Notes under the pieces: generated by a model
The model's database searches: none
Seen by the model: the letters and a program-made list of their open reading frames with translations, nothing else
What the model was told of the DNA's origin: nothing
Source of the DNA: Acanthaster planci
Taxonomy: Eukaryota > Echinodermata > Asteroidea > Valvatida > Acanthasteridae
Length of the DNA: 64,000 nt
Reading direction: 5' to 3'
Assembly: GCF_001949145.1 (NCBI RefSeq)
Contig: NW_019091358.1
Span: 28,743 to 92,742 of the forward strand
Made by a program: the position numbers and the translations under genes
Shown here: positions 45,401-56,276 of the stretch, in pieces
How the letters are laid out: every line of letters begins with the position of its first letter
Position numbering within the stretch: position 1 is the first letter of the stretch

Positions 45401-46318
45401 CAATCTTCTGGCAAGGCTTGTTTTCACTAGCCAATACAGTGATATCAATCTCCAGGAACTGTTGTTATTTCTCTTGGACCCCTGCCCCTCTTACTGGCCA
45501 CTGAACAAGGATGCCTTCTCAAGACTAATAAGGCTAACCTACTATATGCCCTTGAAAGTCAGCCAGAAGAGAAGCTGCTCATTGATACAACAGCCGGTTG
45601 TGTTTATGTCATGGATGGGATGGCGTTGATTCAACAGGTTAAAGTGCCAAAGTTTCCAGGACAGCCAACATTCCTCAACTTTGCCCATATCATCCTGAAG
45701 AGGATAGTCAACAAAGCAAAGGCTAGCAATTCCTGCACAATACATTTTGTGATTGACACCTATATGTACCAAAAGGTGTCAATTAAGAATCCAGAGAGGG
45801 CCAAACGAGCTGCAGGCCTGATCAAGTGACACAGGTTGCTGGTCAACAGCTCCCTCTGAACCAGTGGAAGAAGTTCCTATCAAACAGGGAAAACAAGGAA
45901 TCTCTCATAGAGTACCTGTTTGACACATGGAGTAAGGTGAAGACATCAGAGCTGAAAGGAGTCTAGGTGTTTTTGGCGCATGATGACAAGGTTGATTGAT
46001 GCTGACCAGACGGTAGAATTTGGCTGAAGTTCCATCTCTGCACTGAACACAGGAGGAAGCGGACATCCGGCTTTTTCTGCGTGCTGCTCATGCAGCCCTC
46101 ACCAGCACAGATGTTGTCATCGTCAGTCCAGACTCTGACGTTTTTGTCATTGGTATCACTTTGCAGCCTGCTATCAATGCACACCTGTATCTACAGACTG
46201 GGAGAGACATCAACCTGAGAACAATAGACTCGAAAATCATATTTGATTGTATTGCAGCAGATGTCAGTGATACCTTGATTGGCCTCCGCTGTTTCACTGG
46301 TTGTAACAGCGTCAGCTG
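42465..46318 (+). pseudogene. Broken large gene: zinc-finger start, FEN1/PIN-like end
   Basis: Frame-broken pieces run in order for 3.8 kb without introns. The start has EICVI, a stop where a second Cys is expected, QKEQ, then HTRKRKKERLTMCSTIDAD and KEHPKCCKDYTRYL, a Cys/His finger layout. Later pieces include HLTTKTAENMIPRDLFNFLP (about 43280), a LIGLLHGFGHCVSHS piece, VVDQAIYSKLQ, a track around TTYNIVNPFDYEESELIQL, and TAGCVYVMDGMALIQQVKVP. The end (46050-46315) is nuclease-like. I recognise these blocks as a family of very large, multi-copy, uncharacterised proteins in marine invertebrates, probably from a mobile element. No RT, integrase or DDE motif was seen. More than ten frame changes make it dead. 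Confidence 0.6.
46050..46315 (+). pseudogene. PIN/FEN1-like nuclease module of the broken gene
   Basis: A continuous frame reads EEADIRLFLRAAHAAL, VVIVSPDSDVFVIGITLQ, LQTGRDINLRTIDSKI and VSDTLIGLRCFTGCNSVS before a stop. The order E-x-D in a helix, then SPDSDVFV after a strand, then a GC(D/N) turn matches the I-domain of FEN1/XPG nucleases (EAEA, EDMD, GCDY). The third position is Asn here where the acidic residue would be expected. The link to the FEN1 fold is my inference from motif order and spacing. Confidence 0.5.
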
Positions 46319-47769
46319 AAATTTGTGCTTTTGGTGTTTGTTATGTCAGCTTTGTTGATGAATCATTTTAGACTACAGATGCAGATTTGCAAATATCTGT
46401 TAGAAAGCATTATAGAATGGGCCCTGCATGGGGTTAATATTGCTTCAGTTTTTCTATTCAGTGACCACCATCCGGGGTAAGGGTGAAAAGTTGATAAACG
46501 GGCCCAATGTTGCACATTAGTAAGAACCATTGTGCTAAAGTGTCGGCTAACATCAAGTGTACGTTCTAAAATATATTTTAACATGAATTGTATGATCTTA
46601 TTTCAGAACACCTGGAGAACATTTATAGTTATGACAAAAACTTTGATATTTTAGTTCAAATTCCATTCTGAAAGCAGTTTGTATTTATTGTGGTTGAAAA
46701 TATATAGCCAAAAATGAAGAAACAAAAATCAATAAATTTCCTGAAATGAATACAGAGGATGCACTAATTAAATGCAATTTATATTTGATGTTTTTCGACA
46801 ACACACTCCTTAAATTCTTGTGAATATTATGCCATAAATTTGTAAGTCAGCTTCACAGTGATAGATCCCACCGTTCTATAATTTAAACCTAACAGTGCTA
46901 AAACTGAAGCAAATTCAGAATATGGTGGAAGGAATATAATTATAATGGTGCCCCATGCAGTAGCAACAAGTGGTCACATACCAATGATGTATGTTTATGA
47001 AGAATATGAATTGAAACATTCTCTCAAAAGAATTTACGCCTTTTCCCTAATACTTCAGCTTGAAAGAAATATGCATTTACAAAGTTTCAAGGAAATACTT
47101 CTTCCTATATATTACTAAAATGAGCAATCCAAGTCAACTACCCAATAGCAAATCTTGTAAGAATGAAGTTCTCAATGTTTTCAAAAAAGAGGAAAACCTA
47201 ATGAGTGACAAACATATAATACCCTAAGCAAGCATTGGTTGCTGTGATGACTGGAGGTTAGTCTTTGCATTTCAAGTAGTGAACATTAAACCACAATCTC
47301 TTCTGATTTTTCTTGAAACCACAACTCCTTGTAGAACATGGCTTTTACCCACAAGTTATTTTCCCCTTCAAAGTGCAAATCACGAAAAGCTTTAGATCTC
47401 TCTGACTATTGTTTTCTTTACAGTTAAAGGATCCAGGAAATCAACTTTTCTCAGAATACTTTTTTGTGTATCTCTGTACTCTTCTTTGATGTGTGAAGAC
47501 TGTTTGACATCTTTTTCAATTTACTTGAACTGAATAGTGCACTTTTTCAAACATTAAAAATTGACCAAGCATTTCTGGACATGTGAGGGCGCTTTCGCTT
47601 TGATGTAAATCCAGGAAGACTCTCGGTTAGTGAAGATAATGGCCAAGACTGTCCATCAGGCAATAGTGTCCTTTGACGCCGCGTAAAAAGGGTTTCGTTG
47701 TGGTGACAAAGAGCTGGGGAATTAGATTCTCACAAGATACCATTTGATAGGCCGAACCGGACACAATCT
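46319..47769. other. Intronic DNA, no gene
   Basis: AT-rich, without long frames or recognisable repeats. The 3' end of the broken gene's element may lie here but no terminal structure was found. Confidence 0.4.
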
Positions 47770-47773
47770 TTTG

Positions 47774-48200
47774 TCAGAGTGGTCTTCTGAAGTCGGGAAC
47801 GAATATGTCAGGAGGCCAGAAGGCAGGCGTCTGGTTTTTCATTAGGAATCCAATGGTTGGGATAAGACGAACCCCATGTGGCTCCCAGCGGATGTGACCA
47901 TTGGCAATCGACAGGGTATGTAGCTCTCTACCTTGTCTTAATGTAACAAGGGCGTGTGCCACTCTGATGATTGATGTACGCCACTGTTTTTGAGGTATTG
48001 CTCTGGACTCGAGCAGAACAACCTACTAAGTGCTGTAGGAAGTGACGAAGAGCGTTGAACACCCCTTGGAGTTCTAAAACGTTCATGTTTGCCTCGAGAG
48101 GCAGTGACCTACACCCTGGAGGCGCGAAGTGGAGAAAGAAAGGCTCCCCATCAGTATAGCAATGCATCTGTTATCACGGTCACATCCGGACTTGGAGGGA
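47774..48200 (-). pseudogene. DIRS RNase H fragment
   Basis: The minus strand encodes HCYTDGEPFFLHFAPPG and NVLELQGVFNALRHFLQHLV, then SNTSKTVAYINHQSGTR, the counterpart of copy 1 INLLELQAVFNALRHF and the DNSTVV block. A following frame (47962-47774) includes FWPPDIFVPDFRRPL. The catalytic D of the DNS block reads SNTS here, one more sign of decay. Confidence 0.75.
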
Positions 48201-48682
48201 CGAAAGTAAGGGCAGCCCACATGCAAAGAGAGGCTAAAGTATTTACTAAGAAATGAATAATGAGCCTTGCTACATTGTACTATGTTCGAAGTGGACATTT
48301 GTATCCTTGAGTTAGAGGACTGCGGCCATTTCATTACATGCATGGGAAGTTAAGGTCATTCCACATGCATTGCAAAACCAGAAAAACTGCAGGTAAGGAG
48401 TGTCTGAAGACAGGAGATCTCTCCATTATTTAAGAATCCAGATATCTTGTTTTATTTAGCATCCAAGTATTATAATATTCCCCTTTATTTGCTAGAACCA
48501 AAAAGGGGATGAGCAGGTAAAATGGTGGTATTGACAAAAAACTTGCCAAGTACATCTCTTTGTTTCGATAACACAGACGCAGATGGAAAGGCAACCATGG
48601 CAAGCCTCAACAAAGGTTGTTGTTGTTTTGTTTTAATGATGCTTTCAGCAACTCGGGCTATTTGCGCCAATAACTGTACGTT

Positions 48683-48898
48683 TATTCATTCACTTTATTA
48701 ATCAGCATCACATTGCGGAGTTAGGAAGAAGGTCCAGCTTTAGAGGCAGGAGGAAACCGTAGTACCCGGAGAAAACCTGTGAGAGCGAGTATGGACTGGA
48801 AAGCAAATGCACTTAAAGCCTGGGCCAAGCCAGGACTCGAACCCGGGCTTCATTGGTGCAAAGCAAGGAAAGACCTGCTACGCTAACCCACTCCCCCT
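48683..48898 (-). mobile_element. tRNA-derived SINE
   Basis: Read on the minus strand, a tRNA-like head has an A-box-like TGGGTTAGCGTAGCAGG (48890-48874) and a perfect B box GGTTCGAGTCC (48843-48833). The body carries the reverse complement of GGAGGAAACCGTAGTACCC and GGAGAAAACC (48749-48779), a core I have seen in repeats of many marine animals. The tail is AATAAAGTGAATGAATAAA. Length is about 216 bp. The tRNA head does not fold into a full cloverleaf by eye, as usual for SINEs. Confidence 0.7.
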
Positions 48899-49442
48899 CG
48901 TTAACAGGTGGGCACCAACAGCAGACACACTTTTGCCGGACCTCGTAACATTCACAGCATGCAAACTTTCGACACACCCACTTCGAAGGACTTCGTGTCC
49001 AGATAGTATGTGGGGCATGGCCAGCCCGAACAGAAAAATGTATGGAGAGCCTGGATTTATTCGATGAAAGGAGCATGTAGGATTTGCGACTATGTGAAGT
49101 TCAGTGAACTCTGACACCCAAGGAGTAGATACTGAATTGAATTTATTAAGCACAAATTCTATTCAAAAAATAAAATGACTGCACGTTTGTGTATTGGACG
49201 GACTAACAGAGCCGGATGTGAAGCCGAAAATGAATCTGTAAGACGGAAGCAGAGCCTGTTATGTGAGGGGAATTTGGGTCAGGAGCAGTTGCTGGGGGAG
49301 TGGAGGTTGACTCGAGGCGACTGACTATAGTGGACAGCATTTCCAAGGGAGCGGACTGCCATCATCAAATTAGATGCAGCATTACATGTATCTTGCTTAG
49401 GTCTAGATTGAGATGTTTTAATTTGAACCCTGCAAAAGACGA

Positions 49443-50331
49443 TTAGTGTTTACGCTTCTTATGTGAGGTTGATCCAACCGTAGAACCTGAAGGAAGAACC
49501 TGAAAGCCCAGGGCGTCAGCAGCATGCCCAGAATGCAGGCCATGATCGGCTGAAGCAGGCTGAGCTGCCAGGGAGCTGTGACGGAAGCACACTGGTCGGA
49601 TAGCTCTAGCCGGTAGCCAGAAGCCTTGCCGACGAATGGTGTTCAAAAACCACGGCATGCAGCAGGTAATCAGGTTCTGTAGCCCAAAATACGGTCGGTA
49701 AAGAGCCCCCATAGTTCAGTGGCGCCTCTGAATGGGCTGCCTCCAGAGACAATGGGGCGTCAACCCTAGGAATTGTGACGTCCAAGTCACATCTGAGTGA
49801 ACTGCTGTGGAGTTTGACTGATGGGTGTAGTTCATGGTGTGTGGCAGTCGTTGTAGCTGGCCTGTGGCGATGAATAGACCTCTTCCATGGTAGGCGCTGG
49901 AAGTAGGGAGACTGCCAAATGACTTCAAAGCACGGGAACTTGAAGTGAATGTCAGCTGCCCAGACACGGTTAGTGGGAGAGTAGGCTGACTCGCCTTGAG
50001 TGCAGCGCCACTCTGCACTGATGTTGACTGCGATGCAGTGGTGACAGGGGGATCTGAGCATAGCCCAGTACCTGAAGTGTGGCGTAGCTAAACTTAACTG
50101 AACAGGGACAAGTCCTGTCAGCACAATGTAAGGCTGTGTGCCATGCGGTGCTGTAGACTTGCCTGTGGTGGAAGGAGTGGAACACAGTGAACCCATTGCC
50201 TGCTTGGAGGGGGTAAGACTGGTCTGATTTCTAAGCAGAAGAAGCACGGCAAGCAGAAGCCGGTAAGGGATCAAGCAGGCCGAGGGCCGTCGCCCTGTGA
50301 GCCCCGCTGGGCCATTGGCAGGCAGGGTCAC
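49443..50331 (-). pseudogene. DIRS gag-like ORF, copy 2
   Basis: A 241-codon frame (50331-49606) plus a shifted continuation (to 49443). It is Pro/Ser/Thr/His-rich; MTLPANGPAGLTGRRPSACL occupies the place of MAQQDPRGNGLPSAPGPSPA in copy 1, directly after the leader repeats. Sequence similarity to copy 1 beyond this is low, so frames are probably scrambled. Confidence 0.5.
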
Positions 50332-50339
50332 TCAGGGAT

Positions 50340-50720
50340 GTGGTATGTAGCGACGCTTGACATCTGCAGGGTAAAGAAAGAGGAACACCTTGCTACACTC
50401 TGGTCAACCGTGATCAAGGGTGTTGTTGCAGCACGGCATACTTAACCCAATCTGTAGATTATGCAGAGTGGACGCCAGTGATCAGAGTTGCAGCACAGCA
50501 CGCTCAACCTGATCAATCCAAACAGTGGGGGTTGACGACCAAGGGTAGTGTTGCGGCACAGCTTAGCCCGGTCAGGAGGTGTACGGATCAGTCAGTGATC
50601 AAGGGTAATGTTGCGGCACAGCATGCTCAACCTGATCAATTTCAGTAGTGGTCATTATTGCTCAAGGTAGTGTTGCGGCATAGCATGCTCAACTTGGCCT
50701 ATTCACTCCACCAGGGTCAC
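50340..50720 (-). repeat. DIRS copy 2 leader, ~60 bp units
   Basis: Units containing CAAGGGTARTGTTGCGGCAC and AGCATGCTCAACCTGATCA recur near 50480, 50545, 50606 and 50665. They correspond to the less regular units at 295-520. Confidence 0.75.
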
Positions 50721-50935
50721 TCCCCATCAAGGCTGTGAATCTCGGATAACGCAAAACTGCACCACAAAGGAGCAGGGCAGCCCACCAAGTCCTGTTCCAC
50801 AGCCAGACCCATACAGCATTGGGCAGCTATTATTCACACGCATGCATCACAAAGAGAACAAAGGGCAGCCAGTGAGCCCCGTTCAATGGCTGTAACAACG
50901 CACTACCATGGTAGGTCACATCCAAACCTGTAGAT

Positions 50936-51814
50936 CAGTGATGAAACTCAAAATTTTCAAATATCCTGAAATCCTCAAAACTATGGAATATCATGGTGGT
51001 TGTAATAATGCGAAGCGTGAAGCCCCTATGGCGTGGGGTCCAGGGCCTGCTTAAGGGCCGCGGGAAATTTTGGGTTGTAGAGGCTCTGTGGTGCAATCTG
51101 AGGCATTTTCTGGCACATTTTCCTGACATTTTCCTATGTTTACAGCATGAGATTAAGGTGAGATTTTTAGGCCTAAATTGAACAAGTTCGCGTAGTTTTT
51201 CAAGTCCTTCTTACCGGAAGAGCTGTACTTGAGTCTGTCCTTGCACCGTGGACAAATGGCATAACCCGGCTAGTCTATTTTCTGGACGTAATCCGACAAA
51301 AAATCTCGGGTGCAATCCTTCTCCAACCGTTTCCAACTAAAGACATTTCTGATATTTTTGTCGAAGTCTTTTATATTGTGGGACCAATTTAGCACTTTGT
51401 ACATGTTGCCAATTGTTGGATGAAAAGCAGATTATTTCGCTTGACAGCTTGACATGACATATGGCTCAAAACAGAACATGTCAGATGAGTAGCAACGCAC
51501 ATGGCGCATGAGAGATCCAGCTTCTAGTATAATCTTCGTTCAAGGCGTTATTCTACCCAAAATGGAAGAGGGCCTTTTTTATATGCAGGCGTTAAGTCGT
51601 GTCCCTGTGTGATATGTCTGTAGATGGATCTGTTCTTTAAACTTCTTACATCAGCTCGTTCTGCTCGCAATTTTTACATGACACGGCACAAAATTTAGGC
51701 TAGCCATAACGTGTATTTTCACCAGGGACGGAAAATCAATGAAAATCCGGGAAACAGATTTCTGCCACGCCGATATCCGGATTTCCGGATAAATCCGGGT
51801 AAGTTTCATCACTG
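50936..51814. mobile_element. CAGTG-ended element, possibly hAT-like MITE
   Basis: Ends CAGTGATGAAACT and AGTTTCATCACTG are perfect 13 bp inverted repeats; the next bases diverge. TAGAT lies directly outside the left end and one base outside the right end, so the target duplication is unclear. The interior holds an AATCCGG/CCGGATT palindromic stretch at 51740-51800. The CAGTG start is common in hAT transposons. No transposase is encoded. Confidence 0.55.
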
Positions 51815-52267
51815 TTAGATAATGCACAGACAAAAGGGGCAGAAAAGAACAAAAATATGAAATATGAAAATAAGCACTCTCTTACCAACAGACAAGAAAT
51901 CACTCTTTATTCGTAAATAGAAATCAAGTCAATTCACAAACTCAAAAGGTTAAGGAACTTGAAACTCCGAAAATGCCGTAAAGACCCGTCCGTAAATGAT
52001 AGGTGCTGAGAAAAGGAGGAAGAACGTGGCGGTGGGGCCGCAGTGCATTGTGGAGGGTCAAGGGGCAATATAATAATCAGGTCTTTTCACCAAATTGTAA
52101 TAGGCACGTGGGAAATGTAGGCTGGGCAGGGGTATGTGAACGCAGGAGACCACGTATACAGGTGAATCTCATGGTCCAGAAATTATTCATACTCTATGCA
52201 TGTGCACCATTTCCTTTTCGTTTTGACCAAAGAGATGTTCAGTCTTGTATGAAAAGAAATGGGAGAC

Positions 52268-52413
52268 CTTTGAGATGCTGGTGGCAGGAGGTATACCAGT
52301 CCTTTTTGCCAGCTTCAAGCAAGCACATGTAGTTGAGCATGCACACATTATCCTCAGTATTTGCAGAACTGTGCAATTGGACCAATATGTTTGTTGCCAC
52401 AAGCATCTCAAAG
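52268..52413. mobile_element. 146 bp foldback element or hairpin
   Basis: CTTTGAGATGCTGGTGGCA at the left pairs with its inverted relative TGCCACAAGCATCTCAAAG at the right; pairing continues with mismatches for about 35 bp per arm. No matching flanking duplication. It could be a MITE or a transcribed hairpin. Confidence 0.45.
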
Positions 52414-55007
52414 TCTGTGACTGTGTCAGCACATGAACTAAACAGTTGATAAAAACTGAAAGGAGTATTTAATGAATATTCAATAATGCACACTTGGTAC
52501 ATGAACTCGCAGATAACAGGCAGTGATTGTCTGGGTGATTTTTGTACTGCTGTGGATACAATTACAAACAAAATGAGCCCCCACATCACTGCTTTAAATA
52601 AAAGAAAAGCAAATACCCCAGTCTCTCATTCGTGGTAGTGGGCAACCTAAGGAGTGGCTTAATCTTCTTCGGGATCAGAAACCCCATCCTCATATCCTCA
52701 TCCTCATCATCTTCTTCAGGGTGAGCACGTCTGCTAACATTGCTACAGTTCTCCCTGACACTCAGAGTTCTGTACTTGGAACATTCTGCAAACATATGCA
52801 CGCGTTAGTGTTGCTGCATCTGTTCTTCTTGCAAGTCCCAGAACAGTAGGCCAACTCCATGACACAATCTGGTTCAGGTGATAGGGTCATCCAGTCAATG
52901 AGGAGGTTGTCATTCTCCATCTTCCATCCATGGTGAAGAGGTTGTTGGATGTCTGGAGTAGCTCATAGATTTTTTTTATGTATGGCTGAAAATTTAGAAC
53001 AATGTAGCCATTATTATTATTATTATTAAATATGTATGACATGTATTTGGTGCTGGAAGTTTCAAGCAATAACAGGCATGCAGATTATTGGAAAACATAT
53101 AAATCAAGCACACACTGACCAAAGAAGATTTTGTATCTAAGGTCACTGCTAGGATTTTTAATTAGACATGTTATGCCTTAAAGGTAGGGTCATACTTTGG
53201 CAATCCCCCCCAGAAAAATTTGTGGGATATTTATTTGAAAGCATAACTGGTATAAAGATGGTAATAGTACTAATCACACTGTAAAATTATTTTGTCTAAA
53301 ATGTTCCCATTGATTATAAATCAATAAAAGTATGTTGAAAAATTCCCATCTCCAAAAGTCGCCTGCAGTGGCCTTTGGAATGCTGCCCTTATACACTGCA
53401 TTCCCATCGACCTTGCATTACACAGATATACTGCGATATTTCGATGCAATACTGTACTTCACGAGGTGGCAACTTGCTGTGATAGACAGCACACTGTAGG
53501 GTGCCGCACAGTCCGAATCAACTTTGGAGTTGGATGAACTGCTGCTATGCGAGACTCTACAGTGCTGAATCAGATCTGCAAAAAAACTTTGGCAGACTCG
53601 TAAGTGAAAACCGGCTGCAAGTGTGGTTTATCGCTACTTTGGTATTCAAGAACCATGACTTGCATTGCAATAGCACTGCCAGTGAACTGAAGTACTTGAT
53701 GAGGAATACGACTGTTATCTCTCTTGAACTTTATAGTGTCTGCTCTTCTTGATAATGAATTCTACAAACCATTCATGAGGCATGGATTATTTGCAGAAAC
53801 GGGATTGGCATGCAAACTGATATTTTGTTTCATTTTCAGATGAGATGACAATAATGAACTCGCAAGTACTACATGTATGATTTCTTAAAATTCCAAACAA
53901 GTGTTCTTGTTTCTCTACAACATTTGAGTATATACATGTGATCTTTGCAGAAGTCTGCGAGTGCCACTTTTTTTTTGAATTTCTAGATTTCAGTTCATAG
54001 TTTCATTTCCAATTTCTATTCTTGAAACAATACCTCGAAAATTCAGACTTCCAGCAAACAAATGTCTCGAGAATTCAGATTTTCAACAACAAAAATACAG
54101 AATATGTGTGAAGTACTCATGTACTGATGGAAAATTCAGACTTTGAATGAATAACTAGAAGACACGGCTTCCCTTCCCATTCAGACAGTGAATGAAAGCT
54201 TGAAATTCACGATTTAAATTTATTGTCACAATTCCATATCTTTTATATTTGGAATCACACATTTCTTGAAAGAGAAAATGAACTGTCTGGCAATCGGCAA
54301 TATAATAATTGGCTTTTCAATCTCAGCTTTGTGAAAAGTCGCAGATCCTTCATCATTATACCTTTATACAGTAATTGTCATCAACGAAACTATATACCTC
54401 TTTTGCTGCAGTGTCCAAACTTACGTTTTCACAAATTGGCTAGATTTTGCTGGTTGAGTGGCTCAAACAAAGAATACTTCATTGGAAAATGGAAAATTTT
54501 CAGTATATTTACAATGTATTTACAAAAATGTCAGCCCCATAACCCTAAGAAAACAACATGAAATAAAAATAAAAGCAAAGATGTCGCAGGCTAATTGAAC
54601 CCCAACCCCCCCCCCACACACACAAACACACCCATTAACGTTTTTATAAGCTGGATATGCCACTGGAACATGCTCTTGGTACTTTTTTGCAACTGCATGG
54701 AAACACCAGAGATTTGATCGCATGACACCAGAACTTTGCACACCCCGCACTAGTTGTCACAAAGCCCTCTTCCAATGGAAGCGAAGTTTTTTAAAGCTGC
54801 AAGTTTACAGTGAAATGATGCAACCACAAGTTACAGTGGAGCTTGTTAATCACTACTTCTGCTCATGCAGAAATGAAACCCTCACTGACATACATGAATA
54901 TTGATATTTCATTGCTAGCCAATCACGGCACAATAACCTGATGGTCCGAGGATGCTGTTTACACAGCTCCACGCCGATGTGTGGGTATACACCACATGCT
55001 GGATTTT

Positions 55008-55090
55008 CATGTACATGTAACATGTAAGTACATGTACACATACTCCATGTACATGTCAGTAGACATTGTACATTTTTGTACATGTGCCAA
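55008..55090. repeat. ACATGTAC simple repeat
   Basis: Overlapping CATGTACATGTAA, AAGTACATGTACACAT and CATGTACATGT words in 80 bp. The same word is scattered elsewhere (13640, 21545, 21605, 33915, 41930). Confidence 0.8.
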
Positions 55091-56074
55091 AATAGCCTCC
55101 AAAAATGCAGCCCGAGCCATCTGGTCAGTTGATTCCCACATGTGCAACAAAACAACGGAGACCTGCTTAATAGCAGAGATTTAACACCCTTGGAGTTATA
55201 TTTCTCCCTATTTATACAAATTCGAAAGTAAAAAGAATTTAAATACTTGTTATCACTGTAAATCTTGTCCCACAAATGTTTTTGGCACACTGTTGCTTGT
55301 CGATATATTGCCATTCTAAGCATGTATATTTATTACAAGTTTGATTTAATGTGAACTGCCTTTTTTCATCATTGTTTGAAGAAGAGTTATTGGCTTACAA
55401 AAGCTTGAAACTTGCAGGAGGAAGGTATACAGAAGTATTCCATAGAGTTACATGCAGTTACACGGAGTGGCCAGCATGCAGTTAGCAACCGTTATGACTA
55501 TGTCTGAGATGGTGCTATTATGATTACAGCCACAATTATTTTTCGTCTCGCTAATCGTGAATGGACTCAACGTTTTTGTGGAAAATAGCGTGACAGTTTT
55601 TTACTGTTTCTCAAGAAGTAGAACTGTATGGAGCTGAAATCTTCACAGGTGACTTGAATTGATAATTTTGCTTACTAATCAGCATTCCCCTGACAAAAAC
55701 CAATCTATGACCCTACCTCAGAACATAAGTTGAACAGTACTGCCTTTTGAGTATTTGCTTTGTTTCAGGGCCACAGTGTAAATCCATGTCAGAAACTGTA
55801 AATGACTCGTGTGCTTATCCAGATGAAAAGTTAACAAGGAAACTTTGTACAAAATTTTGTCTTTCAGCAATGTCCATTTTGTGGATACCTGCTGTACATT
55901 GGGTATTTGCATAATTTATGACAAAACATCTATACATTGAAAATCAATGGTTTTAATTCAAACAAACACTTCACAAGTAGCACAAAATTAATTAGATCCC
56001 CATATTTTTAAGCTCTCGAGGCTGCATCCTTGTCCCATTTTTATTTGTTAAATTATTTATGCAATTAATAATTA

Positions 56075-56276
56075 TCTCAAAATATGGAGGGCATGACTTT
56101 TCGACCCTAGCCGAATCTTTCTCACAGGCAAGATCCCAGCAGAATCTTTCTCAAAGGATTTTGCCTTTGAGAAAGATGCTGCTAGGATCAAAACGTCAGG
56201 CCGCTTTGAGATTTGTATTTCAGGTGATTGTAGTCAGCAAGCAGTTTGCAGCAGTTTTGTATTACATATCTTTGCC
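56075..56276. mobile_element. Foldback MITE, left arm lost, target duplication intact
   Basis: Same family as 41450-41675: the right arm is complete (TTGTATTTCAGGTGATTGTA and on to GTATTACAT), but the left starts inside the arm at TCTCAAAATATGGA. ATTAATAATTA flanks both sides (56064-56074 and 56277-56287). The centre has a duplicated hairpin GAATCTTTCTCAAAGG / CCTTTGAGAAAGATGC. Confidence 0.75.

Larger units (their letters stand above)
47770..50930 (-). mobile_element. DIRS-like retroelement, copy 2, internally deleted
   Basis: On the minus strand a leader with ~60 bp repeats (50930-50340) is followed by a gag-like frame (50331-49443) and, after a SINE insertion and AT-rich DNA, by the RNase H part (48200-47774). 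Reverse transcriptase fingers and palm are absent. The leader matches copy 1 at 10-520 in order and sequence, starting TTTGGATGTGACCTAC. The 5' edge abuts the CAGTG-ended element at 50936. Confidence 0.75.
51815..56074. other. LRRC9 intronic DNA, no gene recognised
   Basis: AT-rich. It contains a foldback at 52268-52413, a (CA)n-like stretch at 54610-54630 and ACATGTAC runs at 55008-55090. Short frames (e.g. 53501-53752, 54223-54561) show no domain or splice context. Confidence 0.45.

Noticed and set aside
53182-55718. 2.5 kb element bounded by inverted AGGTAGGGTCATA
   Set aside because: The inverted match is 13 bp only, flanks show no duplication, and the subterminal sequences differ; likely chance or two unrelated ends.
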